44,476 nucleotides of DNA from a bacterium (GTDB lineage Bacteria > SZUA-79 > Acidulodesulfobacterales > Acidulodesulfobacteraceae). Below the pieces are notes generated by a model. It worked only from the letters and a program-made list of their open reading frames with translations. It was not told the DNA's origin and made no database searches. The DNA is taken from contig JAJZYC010000001.1 in NCBI GenBank assembly GCA_021806125.1, positions 1 to 44,476 of the forward strand, in the 5' to 3' direction. Positions 16,989-25,697 of the stretch are shown here, in pieces; positions within the stretch are counted from its first letter, which is position 1; each line of letters begins with the position of its first letter. Both the position numbers and the translations under genes were made by a program.

Positions 16989-17041
16989 TTTGTCATTGTT
17001 AGCATAGCGAAACAATCTTGTTGTACGTAGTACGTAAGCAA
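16989..17041. repeat. REP-like repeat between hdrB and hdrA
   Basis: TTTGTCATTGTTAGCATAGCG followed by AAACAATCTTG resembles the widespread dispersed element with consensus near TCATTGCGAGC...GAAGCAATCT. ATTGTT/AACAAT forms the stem. A second short inverted motif, GTACGTAGTAC, follows at once. This is the largest gap inside the hdr-flx run, so the element may set relative subunit expression. Confidence 0.55.
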
Positions 17042-17078
17042 TTAAAATCAAAATAGAGCGATATACGAGGTATATATT

Positions 17079-19061
17079 ATGGCAAGAATAGGCGTATTTG
17101 TTTGCTGGTGCGGTTCCAACATAGCCGGAACGGTCGATGTCGAGAAGGTCAGAGAAGAAGCAGCTAAAATTCCGGGAGTGGTCAGTGCGTTAGATTACAA
17201 ATACATGTGTTCCGACCCCGGCCAGAACAGTTTGAGAAATATAATAAAAGAGAAGAATTTGACGGGCATCGTTCTTGCGGCCTGCTCGCCACATATGCAC
17301 GAAAATACATTCAGAAAGGCTGCCGCAAAGGAAGGTTTAAATCCTTATTTCGTCGAGATAGCCAATATAAGGGAACAGGTTTCGTGGGTTCACGAAGACA
17401 AAGAAAGGGCAACCGCAAAAGCCGTAGATTTGATGAAAATGATGGTCGAGAAGGTTAAAAGAGACAGGCCTATCGAAGACGTCAGAGTTCCTTTAAATAA
17501 AAAAGCTTTAGTTATCGGCGGCGGAATTTCCGGGATACAAGCGGCTCTCGATATCGCCAACGGCGGAGTGGAGGTTCTGCTTGTCGAAAAAGAACCTTCG
17601 ATAGGCGGAAGAATGATACAGCTTGACGAAACCTTCCCCACCCTTGACTGTTCAAGCTGTATAATGACTCCTAAAATGGTAGAAGCAAACCAGCACCCGA
17701 ATATAAAATTATATACATATTCGGAGGTTGAAGATATTTCCGGATATATTGGGAATTTTAAGATAAAAATAAAGAAAAAGGCGAGAAGCGTAGTCGAAAA
17801 AGACTGCACCGGATGCGGCGAATGCTGGAATGCCTGTCCGATGCATAAAAACGTCAAAAGCGAATTTAACGTAAACCTTTCCGAAAGGACTGCTATATAC
17901 GTTCCGTTTCCTCAGGCGGTCCCGCTTGTTCCGGTGCTTGACCGTTCCGTCTGCCTTCATTATAAAAAAGGCGGTAAATGCCAGAAATGCTTCGATGCTT
18001 GCGGACCTAAGTGTATAGATTTCAGCCTTCAGGATGAAATTATAGAAGAAACGGTAGGCGCAATAGTCGCCTCGACGGGATACGACCTTATGGATACTTC
18101 TATGTACGGCGAATACGGTTACGGAAAATATAAAGACGTAATATCGGGTTTGCAGTTTGAAAGGCTTCTATCAGCTTCGGGTCCCACCGAAGGCGTTATT
18201 AAAAGGCCTTCCGACGGAAAAACGCCGCAAACTATTGTTTTCGTTCAGTGCGTAGGTTCGAGAGATCCGGAAAAAGGCGTCCCCTATTGTTCAAAAGTGT
18301 GCTGTATGTACACGGCAAAACATGCTAAATTATTTGCCCACAAGGTTCACGGTTCCCAGAGTTATGTTTTCTATATCGATATAAGGTCAACAAGCAAGGG
18401 GTACGAAGAGTTCGTCAGGGGCACTATGGAACAGGACGGCGCAATTTATTTGAGAGGCAGGGTATCTAAAATATATGAGGACGAAGGAAAACTTATCGTT
18501 AAAGGCGCGGACACCCTTTCGGGAAATCAGGTAGAGATAGCCGCCGATATGGTCGTTCTTGCTACCGGCGTAATACCGAAAAAAGGTTCCGACAAACTTG
18601 CCCAGATGCTTGGGATTTCGTATGATAAATACGGGTTTTTCACGGAATCGCATCCTAAGCTTCGTCCGGCGGAGTCTTCTACTGCCGGTATTTTTCTTGC
18701 CGGAATGGCGCAGGGACCAAGGGATATTCCAGAATCCGTCGTTTCAGGTTCTGCGGCCGCATCTAAAATATTAGGGCTTTTTTCGAAGAACGAATACGAG
18801 GTCGAAGGAACCATAGCGAACGTCAACGAAGCGACTTGCGTTGCATGTTTTTACTGTCAGAGAGTATGCGCTTACAATGCTATAAGCAAAAAAGAAATTA
18901 AAGACAGGAGCGGAAAACTCATAAAGGTAGTAGCAAACGTTAATCCGGGGCTTTGCACCGGATGCGGGGCATGCGTAAATGCCTGTTTCTCTAAGTCTAT
19001 CGACGTTAAAGGGTTTATGGATGACCAGATATATGCCGAAATTAAGGCTTTAGCGGTATAA
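17079..19061 (+). CDS. hdrA: heterodisulfide reductase-like subunit A, bifurcating flavoprotein
   Basis: HdrA carries the FAD where electron bifurcation is thought to occur and distributes electrons to HdrBC and ferredoxin. At 660 residues it is full-length. The N-terminal domain has cluster cysteines C9, C11, C44 and C69. The FAD fold shows GGGISG (147-152) and CSSCIMTPKM (C191, C194). An inserted ferredoxin domain has C243, C246, C249 and C253, with further cysteines C292, C301, C304 and C308. Two C-terminal [4Fe-4S] motifs read CVACFYCQRVCAYN and CTGCGACVNACF. Together with flxD it forms the electron-entry arm. No selenocysteine codon is present. Confidence 0.95.
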   Translation: MARIGVFVCWCGSNIAGTVDVEKVREEAAKIPGVVSALDYKYMCSDPGQNSLRNIIKEKNLTGIVLAACSPHMHENTFRKAAAKEGLNPYFVEIANIREQVSWVHEDKERATAKAVDLMKMMVEKVKRDRPIEDVRVPLNKKALVIGGGISGIQAALDIANGGVEVLLVEKEPSIGGRMIQLDETFPTLDCSSCIMTPKMVEANQHPNIKLYTYSEVEDISGYIGNFKIKIKKKARSVVEKDCTGCGECWNACPMHKNVKSEFNVNLSERTAIYVPFPQAVPLVPVLDRSVCLHYKKGGKCQKCFDACGPKCIDFSLQDEIIEETVGAIVASTGYDLMDTSMYGEYGYGKYKDVISGLQFERLLSASGPTEGVIKRPSDGKTPQTIVFVQCVGSRDPEKGVPYCSKVCCMYTAKHAKLFAHKVHGSQSYVFYIDIRSTSKGYEEFVRGTMEQDGAIYLRGRVSKIYEDEGKLIVKGADTLSGNQVEIAADMVVLATGVIPKKGSDKLAQMLGISYDKYGFFTESHPKLRPAESSTAGIFLAGMAQGPRDIPESVVSGSAAASKILGLFSKNEYEVEGTIANVNEATCVACFYCQRVCAYNAISKKEIKDRSGKLIKVVANVNPGLCTGCGACVNACFSKSIDVKGFMDDQIYAEIKALAV

Positions 19062-19094
19062 AAAATACTAAACAAAATAAGGAGTTTTTCGGAA

Positions 19095-19571
19095 ATGGAA
19101 GATAAAGATGTAAGAAAGGAAAACCATACCGATTCAAAAATTGCAGGGGACGGCTCCGCAGACCCCAGAATAATAGCCTTTGTCTGCAACTGGTGTACTT
19201 ACAGCGGAGCAGACCTTGCGGGAACAAGCAGAATGAAGTATTCCGACAACGTCAGGGTTATAAAGCTTCCATGCACCGGAAGGATAGACCCTCTTTTTAT
19301 AGTCGAAGCGTTTAAAAAAGGGGCAAAAGGAGTTCTGGTTTCTGGATGCCACCCGGGAGACTGCCATTATACGAGCGGCAATTATCATTCAAGAAGAAAA
19401 TATGCGACTTTCAGGGATTTGCTCGGATATCTCGGGGTAGATTTAGACAGGGTCGAGTTTTCATGGGTAAGCGCTTCCGAGGGAAACAAATGGGTTTCTA
19501 TAATAAACGAATTTACCGATAAAATTAAATCCCTGCCCGGTAAATCAACCGATATATTTACAAAAAAATAA
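19095..19571 (+). CDS. flxD: FlxD/MvhD-like [2Fe-2S] electron-transfer subunit
   Basis: This 158-residue protein is the MvhD-type (hydrogenase delta subunit) link that passes electrons from the NADH or hydrogenase module to HdrA. Cysteines C31 and C34 (CNWCTYSGAD), C60 (LPCTGR), C85 and C90 (SGCHPGDCHY) are the family's [2Fe-2S] ligands and neighbours. In place of MvhA/MvhG hydrogenase genes the following genes encode FlxC, FlxB and FlxA, so it is named FlxD. It lies 33 bases after hdrA and 13 bases before flxC. The N-terminal 25 residues are an uncharacteristic charged extension. Confidence 0.93.
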   Translation: MEDKDVRKENHTDSKIAGDGSADPRIIAFVCNWCTYSGADLAGTSRMKYSDNVRVIKLPCTGRIDPLFIVEAFKKGAKGVLVSGCHPGDCHYTSGNYHSRRKYATFRDLLGYLGVDLDRVEFSWVSASEGNKWVSIINEFTDKIKSLPGKSTDIFTKK

Positions 19572-19584
19572 AGGATATATATTT

Positions 19585-20490
19585 ATGGCGAATACAAAGA
19601 TCGACGAAAAACTGCAAAAAATTGCAAAAGACCTTTTAGAAAGCGGAGAAGTCAGCCTAATAATTGGCTATGCGAAAGGTTCCAATCCCCAAAGAATGAG
19701 GCCTGTTTTTATTACAAAGGCGGAGGAAGCCGGAAAGCTTTCTTTCAGTCACTATGCCGTTCAGGACCTTGCGGTATTCTTAAAAAAACCGGAGGTCAAA
19801 AAGTTCGGAAAAATAGGCATAGTCGTTAAAGGCTGCGACGAGAAAGCCGTTAACGCTTTAATTCAAGAATATCAGATTTCCAGGGATAATATAAAAATTA
19901 TCGGAATTGAATGTAACGGAGTAATAAGGCAGAACCTTGCCGATAAAGGCGAAACAGGCGTATCTGAATCGACGGTTTACGATAAATGCCTTATATGCGA
20001 AGAGCATATTCCGGTACTGTACGATTTTCTTATAGAATCGGAAGAGCCCAAACTTGCTTTGTCGGGAAACGTCAAACCTTATTACGGCATAGAAAAGCTC
20101 GAATCTATGAGCGCGGAAGAGAAAAATGCTTTTTGGGCTAAAGAATTCGATAAATGCATAAAATGCTACGCCTGCAGGCAGGCTTGCCCTCTATGCTATT
20201 GTTCAAGATGCATAGTAGAAAAAAATATGCCGCAGTGGATAGACACGAATTCGGAAGAGACCGGCAATGCGCAGTGGAATCTTATTAGGGCATACCATCT
20301 TTCGGGAAGATGCATAGGCTGCGGAGAATGCGAAAGAGCCTGTCCGGTGAACATTCCGCTTATGCTGATTAACGAAAAAATGGCTAAAGACGTATATAAT
20401 CTGTTTGGTTATAAATCAGGATTAGATATTAATGCAAAACCCGTTTTCGGAGTTTTCAGCGAAAGCGATTTCAACGACTTTATTAAATAA
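19585..20490 (+). CDS. flxC: FlxC-like [4Fe-4S] protein of the Flx-Hdr complex
   Basis: This 301-residue iron-sulfur protein has an N-terminal domain resembling the FrhB/FdhB-type coenzyme F420 hydrogenase beta region, with a Cys pair CLICEEH. Its C-terminal dicluster part shows CIKCYACRQACPLCYC and CIGCGECERACPV. FlxC proteins are iron-sulfur subunits of the NADH-oxidising FlxABCD module found beside hdrABC in sulfate reducers and fermenters. Its place between flxD and flxB supports the call. It should be soluble; no signal peptide or membrane segment is seen. Confidence 0.88.
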   Translation: MANTKIDEKLQKIAKDLLESGEVSLIIGYAKGSNPQRMRPVFITKAEEAGKLSFSHYAVQDLAVFLKKPEVKKFGKIGIVVKGCDEKAVNALIQEYQISRDNIKIIGIECNGVIRQNLADKGETGVSESTVYDKCLICEEHIPVLYDFLIESEEPKLALSGNVKPYYGIEKLESMSAEEKNAFWAKEFDKCIKCYACRQACPLCYCSRCIVEKNMPQWIDTNSEETGNAQWNLIRAYHLSGRCIGCGECERACPVNIPLMLINEKMAKDVYNLFGYKSGLDINAKPVFGVFSESDFNDFIK

Positions 20491-20517
20491 GAAATAAGAT
20501 ATTGGAGACGGTTCATA

Positions 20518-21540
20518 ATGGAAGAAAAATATTTTGAAATTTCGGCGGAAAATCTTAAAAAATTTGTTGAGAGCATCATAGCCGATAACTTTGAGGTTAT
20601 CGCCCCCACAGATAAAGACGGCGACACTTTTTACGGAAAAATAAGCAGATTCGAAGAAGCAAACCTAGATATTCTTCTGCCCAAAATGTCTTATAAGGAA
20701 TATATTCTTCCTAAAACCGAAACGCTTTTAGAATATTCTTTTTCCGGCGTCGATACCGATATTAAAGACGGACTGGAAGCGGTTGCCGGAGCAAACGAAA
20801 AAAGAGTTATTTTCGGCGGAAGACCGTGCGATGCAGGTGCCGGACCTATAATGGAAAAGGTTTTTAACTGGGATTATAAAGACGAATTTTTTAACGAAAG
20901 ATTTAAAAATTTGACCATAGTTTCTATAGCCTGCGAAAAACCGGATAACTATTGTTTCTGCACCGAAATGCAGCTTTCTCCGGAAAGTTCTTACGGTTCC
21001 GATATACTTCTTAAAAAAGCCGGGGACAAATATTTTGCCGTAGTGACGAGCGAAAAAGGTTTAAATCTTATTAATCCCTATATGAATCTATTTAAAGAAA
21101 CTACAAAGGCTCAAGTTCCAGGAGACAAGGACTGGAAAAAACTTTTTGAGATAGAAAGAACTAAAAATTTTTTGGACAAAAACTTCGAACATAATTATTT
21201 TCAGGACAGATTTTTATCATGCATAGGATGCGGAGTCTGCACATATACCTGCCCGACCTGCCACTGTTTCGATATTCAGGATGAAGGAAATTTAAAAGAA
21301 GGCAGGAGGATTAGAAACTGGGATTCTTGCCAGTTCGGCATATTTACCCTTCATACTTCCGGGCATAACCCAAGAGTTACTCAGGGGGACAGATACAGGC
21401 AGAGGCTTATGCACAAATTTAAAATATACAGCGAAAAGTTCGATAAATATCTATGCGTAGGATGCGGAAGATGTTCCAGGAACTGCCCCGAAGACATAGA
21501 TATTAAAGAAGTTGCAAAAGACTTAGCCGATATGGCTTAA
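20518..21540 (+). CDS. flxB: FlxB-like 4Fe-4S dicluster protein (AsrA-related)
   Basis: The 340-residue protein resembles the anaerobic sulfite reductase A subunit and HydB-type ferredoxin-like subunits. Two clusters lie at the C-terminal end: CIGCGVCTYTCPTCHCFD and CVGCGRCSRNCPED. The middle part has conserved FGGRPCDAG and SIACEKPDNYCFCTEM. In the Flx module it carries electrons from FlxA toward FlxC/FlxD. AsrA itself is unlikely because no asrC sulfite reductase gene follows and the hdr genes are adjacent. Confidence 0.88.
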   Translation: MEEKYFEISAENLKKFVESIIADNFEVIAPTDKDGDTFYGKISRFEEANLDILLPKMSYKEYILPKTETLLEYSFSGVDTDIKDGLEAVAGANEKRVIFGGRPCDAGAGPIMEKVFNWDYKDEFFNERFKNLTIVSIACEKPDNYCFCTEMQLSPESSYGSDILLKKAGDKYFAVVTSEKGLNLINPYMNLFKETTKAQVPGDKDWKKLFEIERTKNFLDKNFEHNYFQDRFLSCIGCGVCTYTCPTCHCFDIQDEGNLKEGRRIRNWDSCQFGIFTLHTSGHNPRVTQGDRYRQRLMHKFKIYSEKFDKYLCVGCGRCSRNCPEDIDIKEVAKDLADMA

Positions 21541-21589
21541 ATATAATTTAATTTAAAATTTTTAACATATAGCGGGGAGCAGATAGTTA

Positions 21590-22414
21590 ATGGAAAATAT
21601 TTATTTGCCGAAACTGGCTGAAATAAAAGAAATTATTCAGGAAACCGCGGATACCAAAACTATACGTCTTACTATCGACGGGGGCAGCATAGATTTTCTG
21701 CCCGGCCAGTTCGGAGAGTTTTCTTTCATAGGAGAAGGAGAATCGACGTTCGGATTATCGTCGTCTCCTTTAAGAAAAGAATATTTTGAATTCAGTTTTA
21801 GATCTTCGGGAAGAGCTACTACCGGGATAAATAGTCTGAATCAGGGAGATAAAATAGCTTTCAGGGGCCCTTACGGAAATTATTTCGATACGTCAAAAAT
21901 GAAAGGAAAAGACCTTGTTTTCGTGGGCGGCGGCATAGGTATGGCTCCGGTAAAATCGATTATGGAATACTGCCTCGACGAGCGGGACGATTACGGCAAA
22001 ATTACCATACTATACGGAGCAAGGTCGGTAGGAGACCTCCTTTATAAAGGTATATTCGATGAATGGAAAAAATATAAAAACACCGACGTAATTATTACCG
22101 TTGACCCGGGTGGAGAAACACCCGACTGGACGGGGAAAGTAGGTTTCGTTCCTACCATTCTTGAGCAACTGCCTATAAAAGGCGAAAACAGCGTGGCAAT
22201 AGTGTGCGGTCCTCCAATTATGATAAAATTTGCGTTAAAATCGTTGGAGGAAAAAATGGGGTTCGACAAGAGCGATATTATTACTACGCTTGAAAACAGG
22301 ATGAAATGCGGGCTGGGTAAATGCGGAAGATGCAACGTAGGAAGCGTTTACGTATGTAAAGACGGTCCCGTGTTTACCGCAAAGGAGCTTGAAAGTCTTC
22401 CGAACGACTTTTAA
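21590..22414 (+). CDS. flxA: FlxA-like FAD/NAD(P)-binding oxidoreductase (AsrB-related)
   Basis: This 274-residue ferredoxin-NADP reductase-like subunit should oxidise or reduce NAD(H). The FAD domain includes LPGQFGEFSF and FGLSSSPL. The NAD domain begins VFVGGGIGMAPVKSIM and ends in VAIVCGPPIMI. A C-terminal [2Fe-2S] motif, MKCGLGKCGRCNVG followed by YVCKDGPVF, is as in PyrK/AsrB proteins. It is the last subunit gene of the hdrCBA-flxDCBA run. NADH rather than F420 or H2 is therefore the predicted two-electron partner. Confidence 0.93.
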   Translation: MENIYLPKLAEIKEIIQETADTKTIRLTIDGGSIDFLPGQFGEFSFIGEGESTFGLSSSPLRKEYFEFSFRSSGRATTGINSLNQGDKIAFRGPYGNYFDTSKMKGKDLVFVGGGIGMAPVKSIMEYCLDERDDYGKITILYGARSVGDLLYKGIFDEWKKYKNTDVIITVDPGGETPDWTGKVGFVPTILEQLPIKGENSVAIVCGPPIMIKFALKSLEEKMGFDKSDIITTLENRMKCGLGKCGRCNVGSVYVCKDGPVFTAKELESLPNDF

Positions 22415-22432
22415 AATATATTATATTATATT

Positions 22433-24355
22433 ATGCAGCTATTAATAATTCATGCCGATGATTTTAACTATTCTTTAACAGGAAAAACTCCCGTTGCAGA
22501 GGAAATTGACACAAACCTTCTTAATGAAAGCGGAAATTTTTTTGCAGAACCGTTGGTGATTTTCTGCACAGTTGAAAAAGGGGATGCGAAGAGTACCGCA
22601 AATATAGTAAAAAGAGCTTTTGGGGAAATTAAAGAAATTGCAGATAAATTAAAGCCGGGGATAATAGTTTTATATCCTTATGCGCATCTTTCCAATAGCC
22701 TTGCCGATCCATCAATCGCTATCTCTGCACTTAACTCTTTAAAGACTGAAATTGAGCCTTTTTATACCGTTTACAGAGCGCCTTTCGGGTGGTATAAAAG
22801 CTTTAAAATTTCATGTAAAGGGCATCCGTTAAGCGAATCATCCAGGCATATAACCGAATCTGACGCAGTAAGCGCAACAGCCGTTTCTACAAAAAAAACT
22901 AGAGAAGACGTCGTAAAAGATGTAGAAAGCGAATTTTTTATATTGAATTACGACGGCATCGAAACAAAAATAGATTTAAAAAATAAAAGCATACTCGACG
23001 ATAAAGTGCTTAAAGATTTCGCTTCCCTCAGAAAAGTGATTGCGTATGAGGAATTTAAAATAAAAGAAGGAGAAACTCCCCCGTCCGTTTCAGCTATGAG
23101 GCGCCTTGAAATTGCAGACCACGAAGAAAATTCCGATTCAGGCCATCTGAGATTTTATCCAAAAGGGACTCTTTTATACAAGCTTTTGTCGGATTGGGCA
23201 GAAGATATTGCCTTAAACCATTTGAAGTGCATGGAGATAGAAACGCCGCTGATTTATAACTGGAATAAACCGGAAATTAAAGGACAGGGAGAGTCTTTTC
23301 ACGAGCGTCATTATTCCGTTTTAGTTCCGGACGAAAAATCCGATACCGGCGGATTTGCGCCGTCTAAAGAGTTTGTTTTAAGATTTGCAGGAGATTTCGG
23401 ACTTTTTTCGATGCTTAAAGACGCTAAAATGAGTTATAAACAGCTTCCGCTTAGGTTTTACGAAATTTCAAAGAGCTTCAGATACGAAAAAAGCGGTGAA
23501 TTATCGGGTTTAAGAAGGCTGAGAGGCTTTACTATGCCGGATATCCACAGTTTCTGTCTGAATTTAGAAGAAGGTTTTAACGAATATCAGGTGCTTTATA
23601 GAACATACGCGGACCTTGCCGAAGGCACAGGTATCGAATATGCCGTAGTTTTCAGAATTGTAAAAGAGTATTACGATAAATATAAAGACAAGATAATAGA
23701 ACTTTTAAAGTATTCTAAAAAGCCCGCGCTTATTGAAGTCCTGTCCAAAATGAAGCACTACTGGGCGCTTAAACACGAATTTCAAGGAGTAGATTCCGTA
23801 AACGGCTCTTGTCAGCTTTCTACGGTTCAGCTCGATGTCGAAGACGCTAAAAGGTATGGACTGAATTTCACAGCCGAAACCGGTGAAAAAACCGGCTGCA
23901 TAATATGCCATTCATCCGTAGGCGCTATTGAAAGATGGATGTATCTTATAATTGAAGAAGCGCTTAAAAAAAATATCCCCGTTTTTCCTTTATGGCTTTG
24001 CCCTACACAGGTCAGGATAATTCCCGTATCGGATAAGTTCATGAATTTTGCGGTTAAACTAAAGGAAGATATGTACAAGTCCGATATAAGAGTAGATATA
24101 GACGACAGAGATTTCAGCCTAGGTAAAAAGATTATGTTCGCCGAAGAAGAATGGGTTCCGTATATTGCTGTAGTAGGACAGAAAGAGTATGAAAGCGGAG
24201 TTATTTCCGTCAGAAACAGATATAGGGAAAGGAAGAATTTTAATTTTACGCCGCCGGAATTTATAAAAGAAATAAAAGCCGGTACGGAGGGTATGCCGTT
24301 CAGGAAACTTATTTTGCCAGATATGCTTTCAAAAAGACCCATATTCGTCGGATAA
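22433..24355 (+). CDS. thrS: threonyl-tRNA synthetase, archaeal type
   Basis: This enzyme charges tRNA-Thr. The 640-residue protein lacks the bacterial TGS and SAD-type editing domains. Instead its N-terminus (about 1-145) matches the archaeal DTD-like editing domain: MQLLIIHADDFNYSL, VLYPYAHLSNSLADPS, APFGWYKSFKISCKGHPLSESSR. The class II core follows with FHERHYSVL, motif 2 FRYEKSGELSGLRRLRGFTMPD and motif 3 around SSVGAIERWMYLIIEEAL. The anticodon-binding domain is FPLWLCPTQVRIIPVS and following. It starts 18 bases after flxA and may be co-transcribed. No ribosome-binding site is evident. Whether a second, bacterial-type thrS exists is unknown from this window. Confidence 0.93.
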   Translation: MQLLIIHADDFNYSLTGKTPVAEEIDTNLLNESGNFFAEPLVIFCTVEKGDAKSTANIVKRAFGEIKEIADKLKPGIIVLYPYAHLSNSLADPSIAISALNSLKTEIEPFYTVYRAPFGWYKSFKISCKGHPLSESSRHITESDAVSATAVSTKKTREDVVKDVESEFFILNYDGIETKIDLKNKSILDDKVLKDFASLRKVIAYEEFKIKEGETPPSVSAMRRLEIADHEENSDSGHLRFYPKGTLLYKLLSDWAEDIALNHLKCMEIETPLIYNWNKPEIKGQGESFHERHYSVLVPDEKSDTGGFAPSKEFVLRFAGDFGLFSMLKDAKMSYKQLPLRFYEISKSFRYEKSGELSGLRRLRGFTMPDIHSFCLNLEEGFNEYQVLYRTYADLAEGTGIEYAVVFRIVKEYYDKYKDKIIELLKYSKKPALIEVLSKMKHYWALKHEFQGVDSVNGSCQLSTVQLDVEDAKRYGLNFTAETGEKTGCIICHSSVGAIERWMYLIIEEALKKNIPVFPLWLCPTQVRIIPVSDKFMNFAVKLKEDMYKSDIRVDIDDRDFSLGKKIMFAEEEWVPYIAVVGQKEYESGVISVRNRYRERKNFNFTPPEFIKEIKAGTEGMPFRKLILPDMLSKRPIFVG

Positions 24356-24406
24356 AACAAGAAGAATATAATAATAAAAATATTAAAACAGGAGATAATC
24401 CGGGTT

Positions 24407-25651
24407 ATGGATAATGCATCAAACGAAGCTACGATAAAAGACGAGACATCAGTCAGAAAAAGCGTTAATTTAAAATTGGACGAATCGAAGACGCAGGAGC
24501 TTTTGCAAAAGAAGCTCGAGGCTGCAGCAAAAAAATCTAACATAAAAGGTTTCAGGCCGGGCAAGGCGCCTGTTTCTATCATTAAAAAATATTATGAGCA
24601 GGAACTGTTCGAAGAAGCCGCCGCCGAGATTTTAAATGAAGACTTCAGAAAAATTGTCTCGGAAAAAGGAATATATGTAGTAGGAACCCCGACTTTAGAG
24701 AAAAAAACTGAAAATGAATATTCTATATCGTTTGACGTTATGCCGGAAGTTAAGAATTTAAATTTAAACGTTAAGGTTAAAAAAAATAAAAAACGAGATA
24801 TTACAGACGAAGTTATTCAGGAAGAAATTAATTTTCTTCTCGAAAGGCTTGCGGATCAGGAAAAATTAGACGATTCAGCCGTTATAAACCAGGACGATAA
24901 ATATTTCGTTAAAATAGATTATGTAACAATTGACGAAACCGGCAAAGAGGTTGACAGCGCGAAAGATTACTCTATAAGCCTTAATTCAAGTATTATAGAC
25001 AAAACGTTCGAGGCTTCTTTTATAGGAAAAAAGAAAGGGGATAGTTTTGAATTCGACGATAAGGAAAGAAAAGTCGTCGTTAAAGGTTTTATTAAAGAAA
25101 TAGATAAAAAAATCCTGCCGGAATTAAATGCCGAAACTATTAAAAACTTCGGTGATTTCAAAGACGCTTCCGAATTCAGGCAATATGTCGAGAAAAGCCT
25201 TAACGAATATGAGGAAAAGAGATACAAAGATTCTTTGAGAGCTTCTATATCGGAAGAGCTTGTAAACCTGAATCCGGTTGAGCTTCCAGAGAGCATTGTA
25301 GAAGAAGATGCTAAATCGAGACTCGAAGAAATGAAAAAACAGGGTAAATATAAAGATATTAATGAAAAACATGCAGGCGAGTTTATGGGTATCTTAAGAA
25401 TTATGGCTAAGCGGGATATCGCGCTGTATCTTTTGCTGTCGGAAATAGAAAAATCCGAAAATATAACGGTAACCGAGTCGGATTTGGAAGAATTTTACAA
25501 ACATACGGCCGCACTGTCCAATATGAAGGAAGATGAAGTTAAAGGCTTTTATTCCGCTAAAGAAGCACAGGAAAATTTAAAGCATGCCTTGCTTGAAGAC
25601 AAGACGTTTGATTTTCTTATACAAAATAAGGTATCATATATTGAAGAATAA
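24407..25651 (+). CDS. tig: trigger factor, ribosome-associated chaperone
   Basis: The 414-residue protein binds near the ribosome exit tunnel and shields nascent chains. Its ribosome-binding domain carries the signature NIKGFRPGKAPVSIIKKYY. A PPIase-like domain (about 150-240) has DDKYFVKIDYVTIDETGKEVDS. The helical C-terminal chaperone domain runs to the end. It is first in tig-clpP-clpX, an order found in many bacteria. AGGAGA lies about 12 bases before the ATG. Confidence 0.95.
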   Translation: MDNASNEATIKDETSVRKSVNLKLDESKTQELLQKKLEAAAKKSNIKGFRPGKAPVSIIKKYYEQELFEEAAAEILNEDFRKIVSEKGIYVVGTPTLEKKTENEYSISFDVMPEVKNLNLNVKVKKNKKRDITDEVIQEEINFLLERLADQEKLDDSAVINQDDKYFVKIDYVTIDETGKEVDSAKDYSISLNSSIIDKTFEASFIGKKKGDSFEFDDKERKVVVKGFIKEIDKKILPELNAETIKNFGDFKDASEFRQYVEKSLNEYEEKRYKDSLRASISEELVNLNPVELPESIVEEDAKSRLEEMKKQGKYKDINEKHAGEFMGILRIMAKRDIALYLLLSEIEKSENITVTESDLEEFYKHTAALSNMKEDEVKGFYSAKEAQENLKHALLEDKTFDFLIQNKVSYIEE

Positions 25652-25697
25652 TAGAATAACGGGATAATTAATATTTACTTATATGGAGAATAATAAG

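Noticed and set aside
20518..22414. AsrAB sulfite reductase subunits
   Set aside because: The proteins resemble AsrA and AsrB, but there is no asrC and they lie next to hdrCBA, flxD and flxC, which fits the Flx module.
25683..25697. Upstream ATG of clpP
   Set aside because: The GGAG ribosome-binding site lies between the two ATGs and the catalytic serine gets its usual number 98 with the second start.
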